Source: an uncultured Bifidobacterium sp.
Lineage (GTDB): Bacteria > Actinomycetota > Actinomycetes > Actinomycetales > Bifidobacteriaceae
Reading direction: 5' to 3'
Length of the DNA stretch: 23,800 bases
Assembly: GCA_937874315.1 (NCBI GenBank)
Contig: CALNAE010000110.1
Coordinates: 1 to 23,800, forward strand
Shown: positions 1-7,946 of the stretch, one piece after another
Layout of the letters: the number at the start of each line of letters is the position of its first letter
Position numbering within the stretch: position 1 is the stretch's first letter
Notes under the pieces: model-generated
Databases searched by the model: none
Told to the model about the DNA's origin: nothing
What the model saw: only the letters and a program-made list of their open reading frames with translations
Position numbers and translations under genes: made by a program

Positions 1-324
1 GCGGTGAAGGCCAACGGCTTCGTGTTCGTCTCCGGACAGCTGGGCATCGACCCCGCGACCGGCGAATTGGCCGGTGTCACCGCCGGCGAGCAGGCGGCGC
101 AGGCGTTGCGCAATATCTCGCATATTCTTCGGGCGGCCGGGACGGATGTCGACCATGTGGTGAAGGCGACGATCTATCTGTCCGATGTCCAGGATTTCGG
201 CGAGGTGGATAGCCAATACGCGAAGGTCTTCGCCGGAGCGGTCAAACCCGCTCGCGTGGCGTTCGGCGGCAACGCCATTCCCAAGGGCGCGTTGGTCGAG
301 ATCGACGCCATCGCCGTGGCATGA
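1..324 (+). CDS. RidA/YjgF-family enamine/imine deaminase (5' end cut off)
   Basis: The reading frame is open from base 1, so the gene begins left of the window. About 107 residues are visible, while the family is usually about 125-130 long, so roughly 20 N-terminal residues are missing. The visible part has the family layout: an AVKANGFVFVSGQLGIDP segment, a central NISHILRAAG helix followed by VVKATIYLSD, and a C-terminal PKGALVEIDAIAV strand. An Arg in the PARVAF segment sits where the family's substrate-carboxylate-binding Arg is found. Known RidA proteins hydrolyse reactive enamines such as 2-aminoacrylate released by PLP enzymes, which would protect those enzymes; that role here is inferred. 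The stop overlaps the next ATG by 4 bases, so translation of the two genes is probably coupled. Confidence 0.9.
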   Translation, partial: AVKANGFVFVSGQLGIDPATGELAGVTAGEQAAQALRNISHILRAAGTDVDHVVKATIYLSDVQDFGEVDSQYAKVFAGAVKPARVAFGGNAIPKGALVEIDAIAVA

Positions 325-1862
325 GCCCTGGTGTGGCCGGCCGGTCCGTCATGCGCGTGTTCTGCACGCAGGCCGCGCCGGATGATTCCGGTCTGCTGCA
401 GACGTTGGCCGAGCGCCCATATCTGTCCGACTCGACCGATTGGGCCGACCCGTCTGGCTCGTCGACTTCGGGGGACCGAGGCGTCGCCATTCGCGTCGAT
501 GTCGACGACAGCCGTCAACGCATTGACGGCTTCGGCGCATCCATCACCCAGGCCAGCGCTTACCTGTGGCGGCACCGGGCCCGCGATCCCGATGCGATGA
601 TGCGCGCGTTGTTCGACCCGGTGCAGGGCATCGGCCTGTCGATGCTGCGCCAGCCGATCGGTCCCAGCGATCATGTCACGCGACCTTACTCCCTGTTGGG
701 CAGGCTGCCCGATCGACGGCTGCACGGTCTGGATTTCCGTCAGGAGGACGCTGAGATCCTACCTGCGATTCATGCGGCGGCCCGATATGCGTCCGGCCGT
801 GGTCTGCGTGTGATCGGCTCGGCGTGGAGCGCACCGTGGTGGATGAAAACCAACGGCAGCGTCCTGGGTCAATGGAGGGCCTGGCCACATGTCACCGGAT
901 GGCTGCGACCATCGTGTTATGGCGTGTATGCGCGCTACCTATCGGCGTTCCTGCGGCATTACCGCGCCCAGGGCGTGGACGTGTTCGGCGTCACGCCGAT
1001 CAACGAACCGGACAATCCCCAATGGCATTGGCCGTCCATGGCCATGACCCCCCGGCAGCAGGCGCGTTTCATCGCCCGCTACCTGGCTCCTCAACTGCGT
1101 GCGGACAGGCTTGGCGACGTGCGCATCATGTGTTGGGATCACAACTATTCCACCGCGCGTTATCCGCGTGGCTCCTTCGTCGAAACGCTGTATGCCGAAC
1201 GGGGCGCGAAGATGGCCACCGCGGGTTCGGCATGGCATTATTACGGCGGTAGCCCGGCGACGATGGAGGAGATTCACCGGCGTTGGCCCGATAAGGGCAT
1301 CTGGGTAACCGAGGCGTCGGGAGGGGACTGGGGTCCGCGCAATTGGCGCGCCGCGTTGCTGTCGATGGGCGGCGCAATCGTCGACATGCTCAACCATTGG
1401 GCGCAGTCGGTCGTGTTATGGAACATCGCCCTCGACGAGCGTGGCGGGCCGGACTACTATTACCGTCGCGAGGCCCTCGGACATTCGCTGAATCGCGGAT
1501 TGCTGACGGTTGGGGCCGACGGCACGTATCGGCGTAACGCCGATTATTTTGCGCTCGGTCACATCAGCAAATTCGTGCCGCCCGGGTCGCGGGTCGTCGA
1601 TTCTCAGGTCGTTGGGTCGCGGACCGTCGATCCATGGGACTCCACCGATGCGAGAGCCGGTGCGGCTGGCCTGCGGCACGTCGCCTTCCGCACGCCTGAT
1701 GACGAACGGGTCCTCGTGCTCGTCAACGCGGGTGAGACCGCACGCCGCCTTACTATCGAAGAACGGGGGCGGCGTTGGACGGTGCTGCTGCCGCCGTCGT
1801 CGCTCAATACCGCGTTGTGGCGGCCTGATCTGTCACCTGGCTCGGTACACTGGGGAGAATGA
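321..1862 (+). CDS. Glycoside hydrolase family 30-type beta-glycosidase, cytoplasmic
   Basis: This 513-residue protein resembles GH30 (glucosylceramidase/beta-1,6-glucosidase type). An N-terminal RIDGFGASITQASAYLW segment (about 67-83) is the family's GFG entry motif. The TIM-barrel motifs SAWSAPWWMKTNG (167-179) and TPINEPDN (225-232) follow, with Glu229 the expected acid/base. VTEASGGDW (329-337) contains Glu331, the expected nucleophile. A C-terminal beta-domain (about 400-505) carries the VLVLVNAGE strand. There is no signal peptide or membrane segment, so it should act on imported oligosaccharides or glucosides; the substrate cannot be read from sequence. Start: ATG 321 overlaps the RidA stop (ATGA); ATG 351 is an alternative, and neither has a clear Shine-Dalgarno sequence. 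Its own stop overlaps the argS ATG, so a carbohydrate enzyme sits between two unrelated genes. Confidence 0.85.
   Translation: MSPGVAGRSVMRVFCTQAAPDDSGLLQTLAERPYLSDSTDWADPSGSSTSGDRGVAIRVDVDDSRQRIDGFGASITQASAYLWRHRARDPDAMMRALFDPVQGIGLSMLRQPIGPSDHVTRPYSLLGRLPDRRLHGLDFRQEDAEILPAIHAAARYASGRGLRVIGSAWSAPWWMKTNGSVLGQWRAWPHVTGWLRPSCYGVYARYLSAFLRHYRAQGVDVFGVTPINEPDNPQWHWPSMAMTPRQQARFIARYLAPQLRADRLGDVRIMCWDHNYSTARYPRGSFVETLYAERGAKMATAGSAWHYYGGSPATMEEIHRRWPDKGIWVTEASGGDWGPRNWRAALLSMGGAIVDMLNHWAQSVVLWNIALDERGGPDYYYRREALGHSLNRGLLTVGADGTYRRNADYFALGHISKFVPPGSRVVDSQVVGSRTVDPWDSTDARAGAAGLRHVAFRTPDDERVLVLVNAGETARRLTIEERGRRWTVLLPPSSLNTALWRPDLSPGSVHWGE
1846..1858 (+). promoter_or_regulatory. Probable -10 element for leaderless argS
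   Basis: TACACT at 1846-1851 lies 7 bases before the argS ATG, the spacing expected when transcription starts at the start codon. The GGGGAG at 1852-1857 is too close to the ATG to act as a Shine-Dalgarno site. No good -35 is seen. The element lies inside the 3' end of the GH30 gene. Confidence 0.4.
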
Positions 1863-3655
1863 GTCCTGAAGCATTAAGTGAACTGATTGCAACCATTGCG
1901 CACCGTCTTGTCGCCTCCGGGGAGGCGGGCACGCTCAGCGATGAGCTGATCCCCGCGACCGAGCGACTGGCCGTGATGCGGCCCCGGGATCGTTCGCATG
2001 GCGATTGGGCCTCCAACGTCGCCATGCAGCTGGCGAAGAAGGCCGGCATGAAGCCTCGGGAGCTCGCCGAGCTGTTCGCCCGAGAGCTGTCCGGCACCGA
2101 CGGCATCGCCTCGGTGGAGGTGGCCGGTCCGGGGTTCATCAACATCACGTTGGACTCGGCCTCCGCGGCGGCCGTCGTCGACAAGGTGCTGGCCGAAGGC
2201 AAGTCCTACGGCAGTAACGATCATCTGTCGGGCAACACGCTGAATTTGGAGTTCGTCTCGGCCAACCCGACCGGCCCGATTCATATCGGCGGCGTGCGTT
2301 GGGCGGCCGTGGGAGATTCCATGGCCCGCGTGCTCGAGGCCAACGGCGCCAAGGTCGTGCGTGAATACTACTTCAACGATCACGGTGAGCAGATCAATCG
2401 TTTCGCCAAATCGCTGGTCGCCGCCGCCCATGGCGAGCCGACCCCAGCTGACGGCTATAAGGGCTCGTATATCAACGAAATCGCGGATCGCGTGATCGCC
2501 GAGGCCAAGGCCGACGGCGTCGATATCATGACGTTGCCCAGGCTGGACGCCGGACTGGACGAGGACGGCGAGCCGCTGGGCGAAGGGGATTCAGAGCAGC
2601 GCGAGGAGTTCCGCAAGCGGGCCGTACCGATGATGTTCGCCGAGATCCAACAGTCCATGAAGGAGTTCCGCGTCGACTACGACGTGTGGTTCCACGAGAA
2701 CAGCCTCTACAAGGACGGCGAGGTCGAGCGGGCGTTCGACGTGCTGCGCGCGCAGGGCGACATCTTCGAGAAGGACGGGGCCACCTGGTTCGCCTCGACC
2801 AGGCACGGTGATGACAAGGATCGCGTGATCATCAAGTCCGACGGGGACTATGCCTACTTCGCCGCCGATATCGCCTACTACTGGAACAAGCGGCATCGGG
2901 CCACGGACCCGGCCGACGTGGCGATCTACATGCTGGGTGCCGACCATCACGGCTACATCGGCCGGATGATGGCCATGTGCGCCGCCTTCGGGGATGTGCC
3001 CGGCGAGAACATGCAGATTCTCATCGGCCAGATGGTCAACGTGATGAAGGACGGCAAGGCGGTGCGCATGTCCAAACGCGCCGGCAACGTCGTCACCATC
3101 GACGATCTGCTCGAGGCCATCGGCGTGGACGCGGCGCGCTATTCGCTGGCCCGCACCGACTACAACACGAGCGTGGACATCGATCTGAATCTGCTGGCCT
3201 CGCATAGCAACGACAATCCGGTGTATTACGTCCAGTATGCGCACGCCCGCAGCCGCAACGTCGATCGCAACGCGCGGACGGCAGGCGTGGATCCGGCGCA
3301 GGCCGACCTGTCGACGTTGGACACGCCGGCCGACGGCGAGGTGCTTGCCTGCCTGGCCCAGTGGCCGGCGGTCCTGGCGCAGGCCGGCGATATGCGCGCC
3401 CCGCATCGCGTCGCCCACTATCTGGAAGATCTGGCGGGCGCCTACCACAAGTGGTACAACCTCGAGCGCGTGGTTCCCATGGCGTTGACCGAGCCCGAGG
3501 AACGTTTGCCCCAAGAGGAGCGCGAGGCGTTGCGGTTGGCCAAGGATCCGGCGGCGCCGCGTGCAGCCGCTCGTCTGAAGCTTAACGATGCGGTGCAGCT
3601 GGTGGTCGCCGCCGGTTTGGATCTGCTGGGCGTCACGGCACCGGAACAGATGTAG
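1859..3655 (+). CDS. argS: Arginyl-tRNA synthetase
   Basis: Class I aminoacyl-tRNA synthetase of 598 residues, charging tRNA-Arg with arginine in the cytoplasm. An N-terminal tRNA-recognition domain (about 1-115) precedes the catalytic Rossmann fold. The HIGH-type signature is IHIGG at 141-145, after SANPTGP. The KMSKS-type loop is RMSKRAGN with MSKR at 404-407. A DALR-type anticodon-binding domain occupies about 475-598, with VAHYLEDLAGAYHKWY. Length is normal. The ATG overlaps the GH30 stop, but a TANNNT element 7 bases upstream suggests independent leaderless transcription. lysA begins immediately after the stop; argS-lysA operons are known in corynebacteria, where they link arginyl-tRNA supply and lysine synthesis. 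Confidence 0.97.
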   Translation: MSPEALSELIATIAHRLVASGEAGTLSDELIPATERLAVMRPRDRSHGDWASNVAMQLAKKAGMKPRELAELFARELSGTDGIASVEVAGPGFINITLDSASAAAVVDKVLAEGKSYGSNDHLSGNTLNLEFVSANPTGPIHIGGVRWAAVGDSMARVLEANGAKVVREYYFNDHGEQINRFAKSLVAAAHGEPTPADGYKGSYINEIADRVIAEAKADGVDIMTLPRLDAGLDEDGEPLGEGDSEQREEFRKRAVPMMFAEIQQSMKEFRVDYDVWFHENSLYKDGEVERAFDVLRAQGDIFEKDGATWFASTRHGDDKDRVIIKSDGDYAYFAADIAYYWNKRHRATDPADVAIYMLGADHHGYIGRMMAMCAAFGDVPGENMQILIGQMVNVMKDGKAVRMSKRAGNVVTIDDLLEAIGVDAARYSLARTDYNTSVDIDLNLLASHSNDNPVYYVQYAHARSRNVDRNARTAGVDPAQADLSTLDTPADGEVLACLAQWPAVLAQAGDMRAPHRVAHYLEDLAGAYHKWYNLERVVPMALTEPEERLPQEEREALRLAKDPAAPRAAARLKLNDAVQLVVAAGLDLLGVTAPEQM

Positions 3656-5290
3656 ATGGGGGACAGCGACATGGGTGTGACGGCAATATGGCCAAAGGCC
3701 AGCGCGGTCGATGAACACGGCGAGCTGACCTTTCATGGGCATACGGCCTCGTCGTTGACGCGACGGTTCGGTTCTCCGCTCTATCTGATGGACGTCGACG
3801 AGGTGCGGTCGAGGGCGCGACGATTCGTCGGCCTCGCGAGCGAATCCTTCAGACACACCACCACTCACGTCAGCTTCGCGGCCAAGGCCTTTATGTCCAC
3901 AGAGGTGTTGCGGCTGGTGTATCAGGCCGGCATGTTCGTCGATACCTGCACGCTCGGTGAGATGCGCATTGCCTTGGCGGCAGGCGTCCCCGGCCGGCGG
4001 CTGGTGCTGCACGGCAACAACAAGTCCGACGAGGAGATCGAGCTGGCGATACGCGAGGGGTTCGCCAAGATCGTCGTCGATGCGCCCGACGAACCAGCCA
4101 GGATAGCGGCCATCGCCAGGCGGCTCGGCATGACGGCCAGGGTGATGCTGCGCGTCACCGTCGGCATCCACGCCGGCGGCCACGAATACATCTCGACGGC
4201 GCATGAGGATCAGAAATTCGGCGTCGCGCTGCTGGATGTGGATGCGGATCCGGCCACGATCGATATCGTGGATCGGCTCTCGGGATTCCAACCGGAGTCC
4301 GCCGCAGGACAACCCGGTCATGCCGAGAAGGACGGTCGTGTCGAACACCCCGATTCTCCGCGGCATGGGCAATCCGGTCATCGGGAGCGCGATCGTGAAT
4401 TGCGCTACGGCGTGAAATATCCCTACGACCTCGACGCGTCGGCGCTCGACGACAGCGAGAAGATTCTGCTCGATGCCATGACCGCCGTGGCGAAGGGCCC
4501 GGCGCTCGCCGTGCTCAAGACGATCCTCGGATTCCGCGACGAGCTGGAGCTGGTCGGCATCCATTCCCATATCGGCTCGCAGATTCATGATGCCATGGCG
4601 TTTATCGAGGCGGCGAAACGCATGATGCTGTTGCGCAAGACCCTGTATGCGACGGATGCGTATCTGCTGCCCGAGGTCGATCTGGGTGGCGGATTCTCCG
4701 TCGCCTACACCGACGCCGAAACCTCGATGAATGTCGAGCGGGAGCTCGGGCGGCTCGCCGACGTGGTTTCGAACGCCAATCATGCCCTGGGCCTGCCTGA
4801 GCCGAATATCTCCTTCGAGCCCGGGCGCTGGATCGTGGCGCCGGCGGGCGTCACGCTCTACACCGTTGGCACGCTCAAGCATGTCGCCATGCCGCACGGC
4901 ACCGTCGATAGCTCGGGCGGCGCGATCGCCGAACGCGTCTATGTTTCCGTGGACGGCGGCATGAGCGACAACATCCGCCCGGCGTTGTACGACGCGGACT
5001 ATACGGTCCGGTTGGCGAATCGGCGTGGCGAGGCGCCGACCATGCTCGCACGGGTGGTGGGCATGCACTGCGAATCGGGCGACATTCTGGTGCGCGAATG
5101 TCGATTGCCCAAGGATGTCCGACGCGGCGACATCCTGGCCATGCCGGTGACCGGCGCCTATGGCCGTACCATGGCCAGCAACTATAATCAGGCGTTGATT
5201 CCCGCGGTGGTCTCCGTCGGCGAACGAGACGCCCACGTCATGATTCGACGGCAGCGGGTCGAAGATCTGCTCGCGCTGGACTGCGGCTGA
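3656..5290 (+). CDS. lysA: Diaminopimelate decarboxylase with an internal insertion
   Basis: PLP enzyme that decarboxylates meso-diaminopimelate to lysine, the last step of lysine synthesis. Motifs (numbered from 3656): SFAAKAFMS with PLP Lys77, VDTCTLGEM (95-103), GHEYISTAHEDQKFGV (175-190), HSHIGSQ (303-309), DLGGGFS (342-348), EPGR (388-391), CESGD (472-476) with the catalytic Cys, and ASNYNQ near the end. At 544 residues it is about 100 longer than most LysA proteins. Most of the excess lies at about 195-285, between FGV and HSHIGSQ, and is charged and His/Gly-rich in the middle. Start: ATG 3656 abuts the argS stop, but GGGGGA at 3658-3663 is placed 7 bases before ATG 3671, so 3671 (539 residues) is probably the true start. 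Confidence 0.95.
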   Translation: MGDSDMGVTAIWPKASAVDEHGELTFHGHTASSLTRRFGSPLYLMDVDEVRSRARRFVGLASESFRHTTTHVSFAAKAFMSTEVLRLVYQAGMFVDTCTLGEMRIALAAGVPGRRLVLHGNNKSDEEIELAIREGFAKIVVDAPDEPARIAAIARRLGMTARVMLRVTVGIHAGGHEYISTAHEDQKFGVALLDVDADPATIDIVDRLSGFQPESAAGQPGHAEKDGRVEHPDSPRHGQSGHRERDRELRYGVKYPYDLDASALDDSEKILLDAMTAVAKGPALAVLKTILGFRDELELVGIHSHIGSQIHDAMAFIEAAKRMMLLRKTLYATDAYLLPEVDLGGGFSVAYTDAETSMNVERELGRLADVVSNANHALGLPEPNISFEPGRWIVAPAGVTLYTVGTLKHVAMPHGTVDSSGGAIAERVYVSVDGGMSDNIRPALYDADYTVRLANRRGEAPTMLARVVGMHCESGDILVRECRLPKDVRRGDILAMPVTGAYGRTMASNYNQALIPAVVSVGERDAHVMIRRQRVEDLLALDCG

Positions 5291-5313
5291 CGTTCGGCCT
5301 GGGCGGCGCAATC

Positions 5314-5350
5314 ATCACGACCATCACATCACGACCATCACATCACATCA
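5314..5350. repeat. 14-bp tandem repeat in the lysA-hom gap
   Basis: ATCACGACCATCAC occurs twice head to tail (5314-5327 and 5328-5341), followed by a partial copy (ATCACATCA). It lies upstream of the hom ribosome binding site in the 95-bp gap. There is no hairpin with a T-run, and the function is unknown. Confidence 0.85.
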
Positions 5351-5385
5351 ACCACGATGGTGGCGAACGACGTAAGGAGCGGACA

Positions 5386-6702
5386 GTGAAACGACACGGC
5401 GAGGGTCCTATTCGCATAGCCCTACTAGGAATTGGCACGGTCGGGTCTCAGACGGCCCGGTTGCTGATCGAGGAGCGCGAGGAACTCTCCGCGCGCGTCG
5501 GCAGGGACATCACCTTGGTCGGCATCGCGTGCAGGAACCCCGATCAGGTGCACTATCCGTGGCTGGACGAAACGCTGCTTACCACGGATATCGAAGGGCT
5601 GTGCCGCGACGCCGACATCGTCGTCGAGCTCATCGGCGGGCTGGAACCGGCCAGGACGGTGGTCATGACCGCCATGCGGTCCGGCGCCTGCGTGGTCACC
5701 GCCAACAAGGCGCTGTTGGCGAAGTTCGGTCCGGAGCTCTACCGGACATCCGCTGACCACGGCGTCGACCTGTATTTCGAGGCCGCCGTCGCCGGGGCGA
5801 TACCCATCGTGCACCCGCTGCGCGAATCCCTGGCGGGCGATCGCATCGTCACCATGCTGGGCATCGTCAACGGAACGACGAATTATATTCTCGATCAGAT
5901 GACCACCGAGGGGCTCGATTTCGATGTCGCCTTGCGCCAGGCACAGGAGCAGGGCTATGCGGAAGCCGATCCCACAGGGGATGTCGAGGGCGAGGACGCC
6001 GCCAACAAGGCCGCGATCATGGCGACGCTCGCCTTCCATACCAACGTCGTCATAGGCGACGTGACGGCCGAGGGCATCACCGCCATCACCGCCGAAGACA
6101 TCGCGGCGGCCACCGCGGAGCACAAGGTCATCAAGTTGCTGGCCGTCATCGAGAACGGCGAGCGGGGCGTGTCCACGCGCGTGTATCCCGCGCTGATCGA
6201 CGACCGCCATCCGCTCGCCTCGGTCCATGGCAGCTTCAACGCCGTCTTCGTCCATGCCGAGGCGGCCGGCGATCTCATGTTCTATGGTCGCGGAGCCGGT
6301 GGCGCCCCCACCGCATCGGCGGTGGTCGGAGACATCGTCACCGAGGCGCGCCATATCGTTCAAGGCTGCACCGGTCCCGCGATTCCAACCTATCGTGATC
6401 TGCCCCACGCGCCGTTGGACGCGGCCAAGGCCGCCTTCGCCGTGCGCTTCGTCATCCACGATAAGCCCGGCGTCCTCGCCACTATCGCCCAGGAGTTCGC
6501 CAGCCACGGCATCTCCATCAACGGGGTGAATCAGGATCTGAAGCCGACCACCCACGATCCGGGGTATTCGGGGGAGCTCCAGCAGCTGCGCGTGGTGACG
6601 CACCAATGCGATGAGGTGACGTTGCGCGCCACCGTCGACGCGGTTTGCAAGTTGGATTTCGTGACGGGCACGCCTTCGGTGCTGCGCGTACTGGAGGACT
6701 GA
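5386..6702 (+). CDS. hom: Homoserine dehydrogenase
   Basis: Reduces aspartate semialdehyde to homoserine, the branch point toward threonine and methionine. The 438-residue protein has an N-terminal NAD(P)-binding fold with GIGTVG (15-20), the TANKALLAKFG segment (105-115), AAVAGAIPIV (133-142), the GIVNGTTNYIL substrate-domain motif (159-169) and EADPTGDVEGEDAANKA with Lys208 in the catalytic position. A C-terminal ACT domain (about 350-430, VRFVIHDKPGVLA) is expected to sense an end product, in this family usually threonine. The start is GTG 5386, supported by AAGGAG (5374-5379) six bases upstream and by the lack of an earlier in-frame start. thrB follows after 3 bases, so the two form an operon; lysA is 95 bp upstream and may be co-transcribed. 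Confidence 0.97.
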   Translation: MKRHGEGPIRIALLGIGTVGSQTARLLIEEREELSARVGRDITLVGIACRNPDQVHYPWLDETLLTTDIEGLCRDADIVVELIGGLEPARTVVMTAMRSGACVVTANKALLAKFGPELYRTSADHGVDLYFEAAVAGAIPIVHPLRESLAGDRIVTMLGIVNGTTNYILDQMTTEGLDFDVALRQAQEQGYAEADPTGDVEGEDAANKAAIMATLAFHTNVVIGDVTAEGITAITAEDIAAATAEHKVIKLLAVIENGERGVSTRVYPALIDDRHPLASVHGSFNAVFVHAEAAGDLMFYGRGAGGAPTASAVVGDIVTEARHIVQGCTGPAIPTYRDLPHAPLDAAKAAFAVRFVIHDKPGVLATIAQEFASHGISINGVNQDLKPTTHDPGYSGELQQLRVVTHQCDEVTLRATVDAVCKLDFVTGTPSVLRVLED

Positions 6703-6705
6703 GAC

Positions 6706-7719
6706 ATGACTCCCCGCTACCACGGCGTTCATATCCGGGTCCCGGCGACCACCGCGAATCTCGGCTCGGGATTCGATACCATGGGCCTCGCTCTGGACTT
6801 CCATGACGAGTTGGACTTCACCGTATCGGATGATGGGATGCGCCACGACGTCTCGGTGGACATCCAGGGCGAAGGCGAGCAGACGCTGCCGCGCGACGAG
6901 ACTCATCTCGTGGTCTCCTCATTCCGCAAGGCCTGCCAGACCCTGGGCCTGGGGCGGTTGGGACTGACCCTGCACGCCCGTAACCGCATTCCGCAGGCGC
7001 GCGGCATGGGCTCCTCCGCCGAGGCGATCGTCGCCGGCATCGCCGCCGCCATGGCGATCATCGAAGGTGAGGATTGTGATCGGCAGACGCTCTTCGAACT
7101 CGCCGCCGCCATCGAGGGACATCCAGACAACGTCGCTCCGGCGGTGTTCGGCGGGTTGACGAGTTCCTGGCGATTGGAGATGCCGGAGGGCAGCGGTGCC
7201 CTGGCCATTCCCGACGGCGAGCCGTTGTCCGGAGGATTCCACGTCGTGCGATATCCGGTTGACGAACGTATCGAGGTGTCGGTGTTCGTCCCCGACTTCG
7301 CGCTATCGACCGAACGTGCGCGGCGGGCCCTGCCCGAGACGGTGCCGTATCGCGATGCCGTATTCAACGTCTCACGGGCGGCATTGCTGCCGGCGGCCTT
7401 CCACCCCCAGGGGATGCGTTCCGGTGACGATGCCAATGCCCTGCTGTTCGCCGCGACGCAGGACCGGCTGCACCAGCGGTATCGCAGCGGCCTGATGGCA
7501 GATTCCTGGGCCTTGATCCAGCTTCTGCGTGCGCACGGCTTCGCCGCGGCGGTATCGGGCGCGGGACCATGCGTGTTGGTGTTGCATTACGGTTCGGCAC
7601 GGGAACGGACACAGGAGACGATCGACCATATTGCCTCGCAGCAGCTCTCATCCAGACACTGGCGGGTGCTGCATCTGCCGGTCGACCACGCCGGCGTCGG
7701 CATCACCGTGACCGAGTGA
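6706..7719 (+). CDS. thrB: Homoserine kinase
   Basis: GHMP-family kinase of 337 residues, phosphorylating homoserine to O-phosphohomoserine for threonine synthase. Motifs: VPATTANLGSGFDTMGLAL near the N terminus (12-30), the ATP-binding GHMP loop PQARGMGSSAEA (96-107), EGHPDNVAPAVFGG (substrate region) and the C-terminal AAVSGAGPCVL. Length is normal for the family. GGAGG at 6693-6697 lies 8 bases before ATG 6706, inside the end of hom, and the genes are 3 bases apart, so hom-thrB is one transcription unit. No threonine synthase gene is in the window, and no convincing terminator follows the stop. Confidence 0.97.
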   Translation: MTPRYHGVHIRVPATTANLGSGFDTMGLALDFHDELDFTVSDDGMRHDVSVDIQGEGEQTLPRDETHLVVSSFRKACQTLGLGRLGLTLHARNRIPQARGMGSSAEAIVAGIAAAMAIIEGEDCDRQTLFELAAAIEGHPDNVAPAVFGGLTSSWRLEMPEGSGALAIPDGEPLSGGFHVVRYPVDERIEVSVFVPDFALSTERARRALPETVPYRDAVFNVSRAALLPAAFHPQGMRSGDDANALLFAATQDRLHQRYRSGLMADSWALIQLLRAHGFAAAVSGAGPCVLVLHYGSARERTQETIDHIASQQLSSRHWRVLHLPVDHAGVGITVTE

Positions 7720-7946
7720 AGGGACCGAATGCCCGATTCTGCCGGACGGCTGTTTTGCGAATGATCTGGTCGCGCTGACCATTCCCATCGGGAACGTGAG
7801 GAATCACGCCGTCGCAAGGTCGTAGGAGAAGGTCGTAAGACAAGGCCGCAGGACCTTGATTCTGGCGCGTTCAGTGGCTACCGTCGAAGTTGACGCGTCA
7901 TGCAATCGCCATTCGGCACTCCATACGACGCAGACAGGAAGATCAC
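7720..7946. other. Intergenic gap, thrB to Maf-NUDIX gene
   Basis: A 227-bp non-coding gap. TTGATT (7856-7861) and TACCGT (7879-7884) are 17 bases apart and could be a promoter for the next gene. A short perfect hairpin, TTCCC-ATC-GGGAA, lies around 7781-7793 but has no T-run. Just upstream, AAGGTC and GACCTT form a 6-bp inverted repeat around 7829-7857. None of these is strong. Confidence 0.4.

Noticed and set aside
2591..5311. A very long (over 900 codons) open frame on the - strand opposite argS and lysA.
   Set aside because: It lies antisense to two certain genes, its translation is His/Arg/Gly-rich without family motifs, and such shadows are common in high-GC DNA.
5299..5385. A threonine attenuator: ATC/ACG/ACC/ATC/ACA codons upstream of hom-thrB resemble the Thr/Ile-rich thrL leader peptide of enterobacteria.
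   Set aside because: No ATG, GTG or TTG opens any frame through the codons, and there is no terminator hairpin with a T-run before hom. The codons come from a simple 14-bp tandem repeat.
7735..7760. A possible terminator after thrB (GCC-GGAC-GGC followed by TGTTTT).
   Set aside because: The stem is only 3-4 bp and the T-run is short and interrupted.
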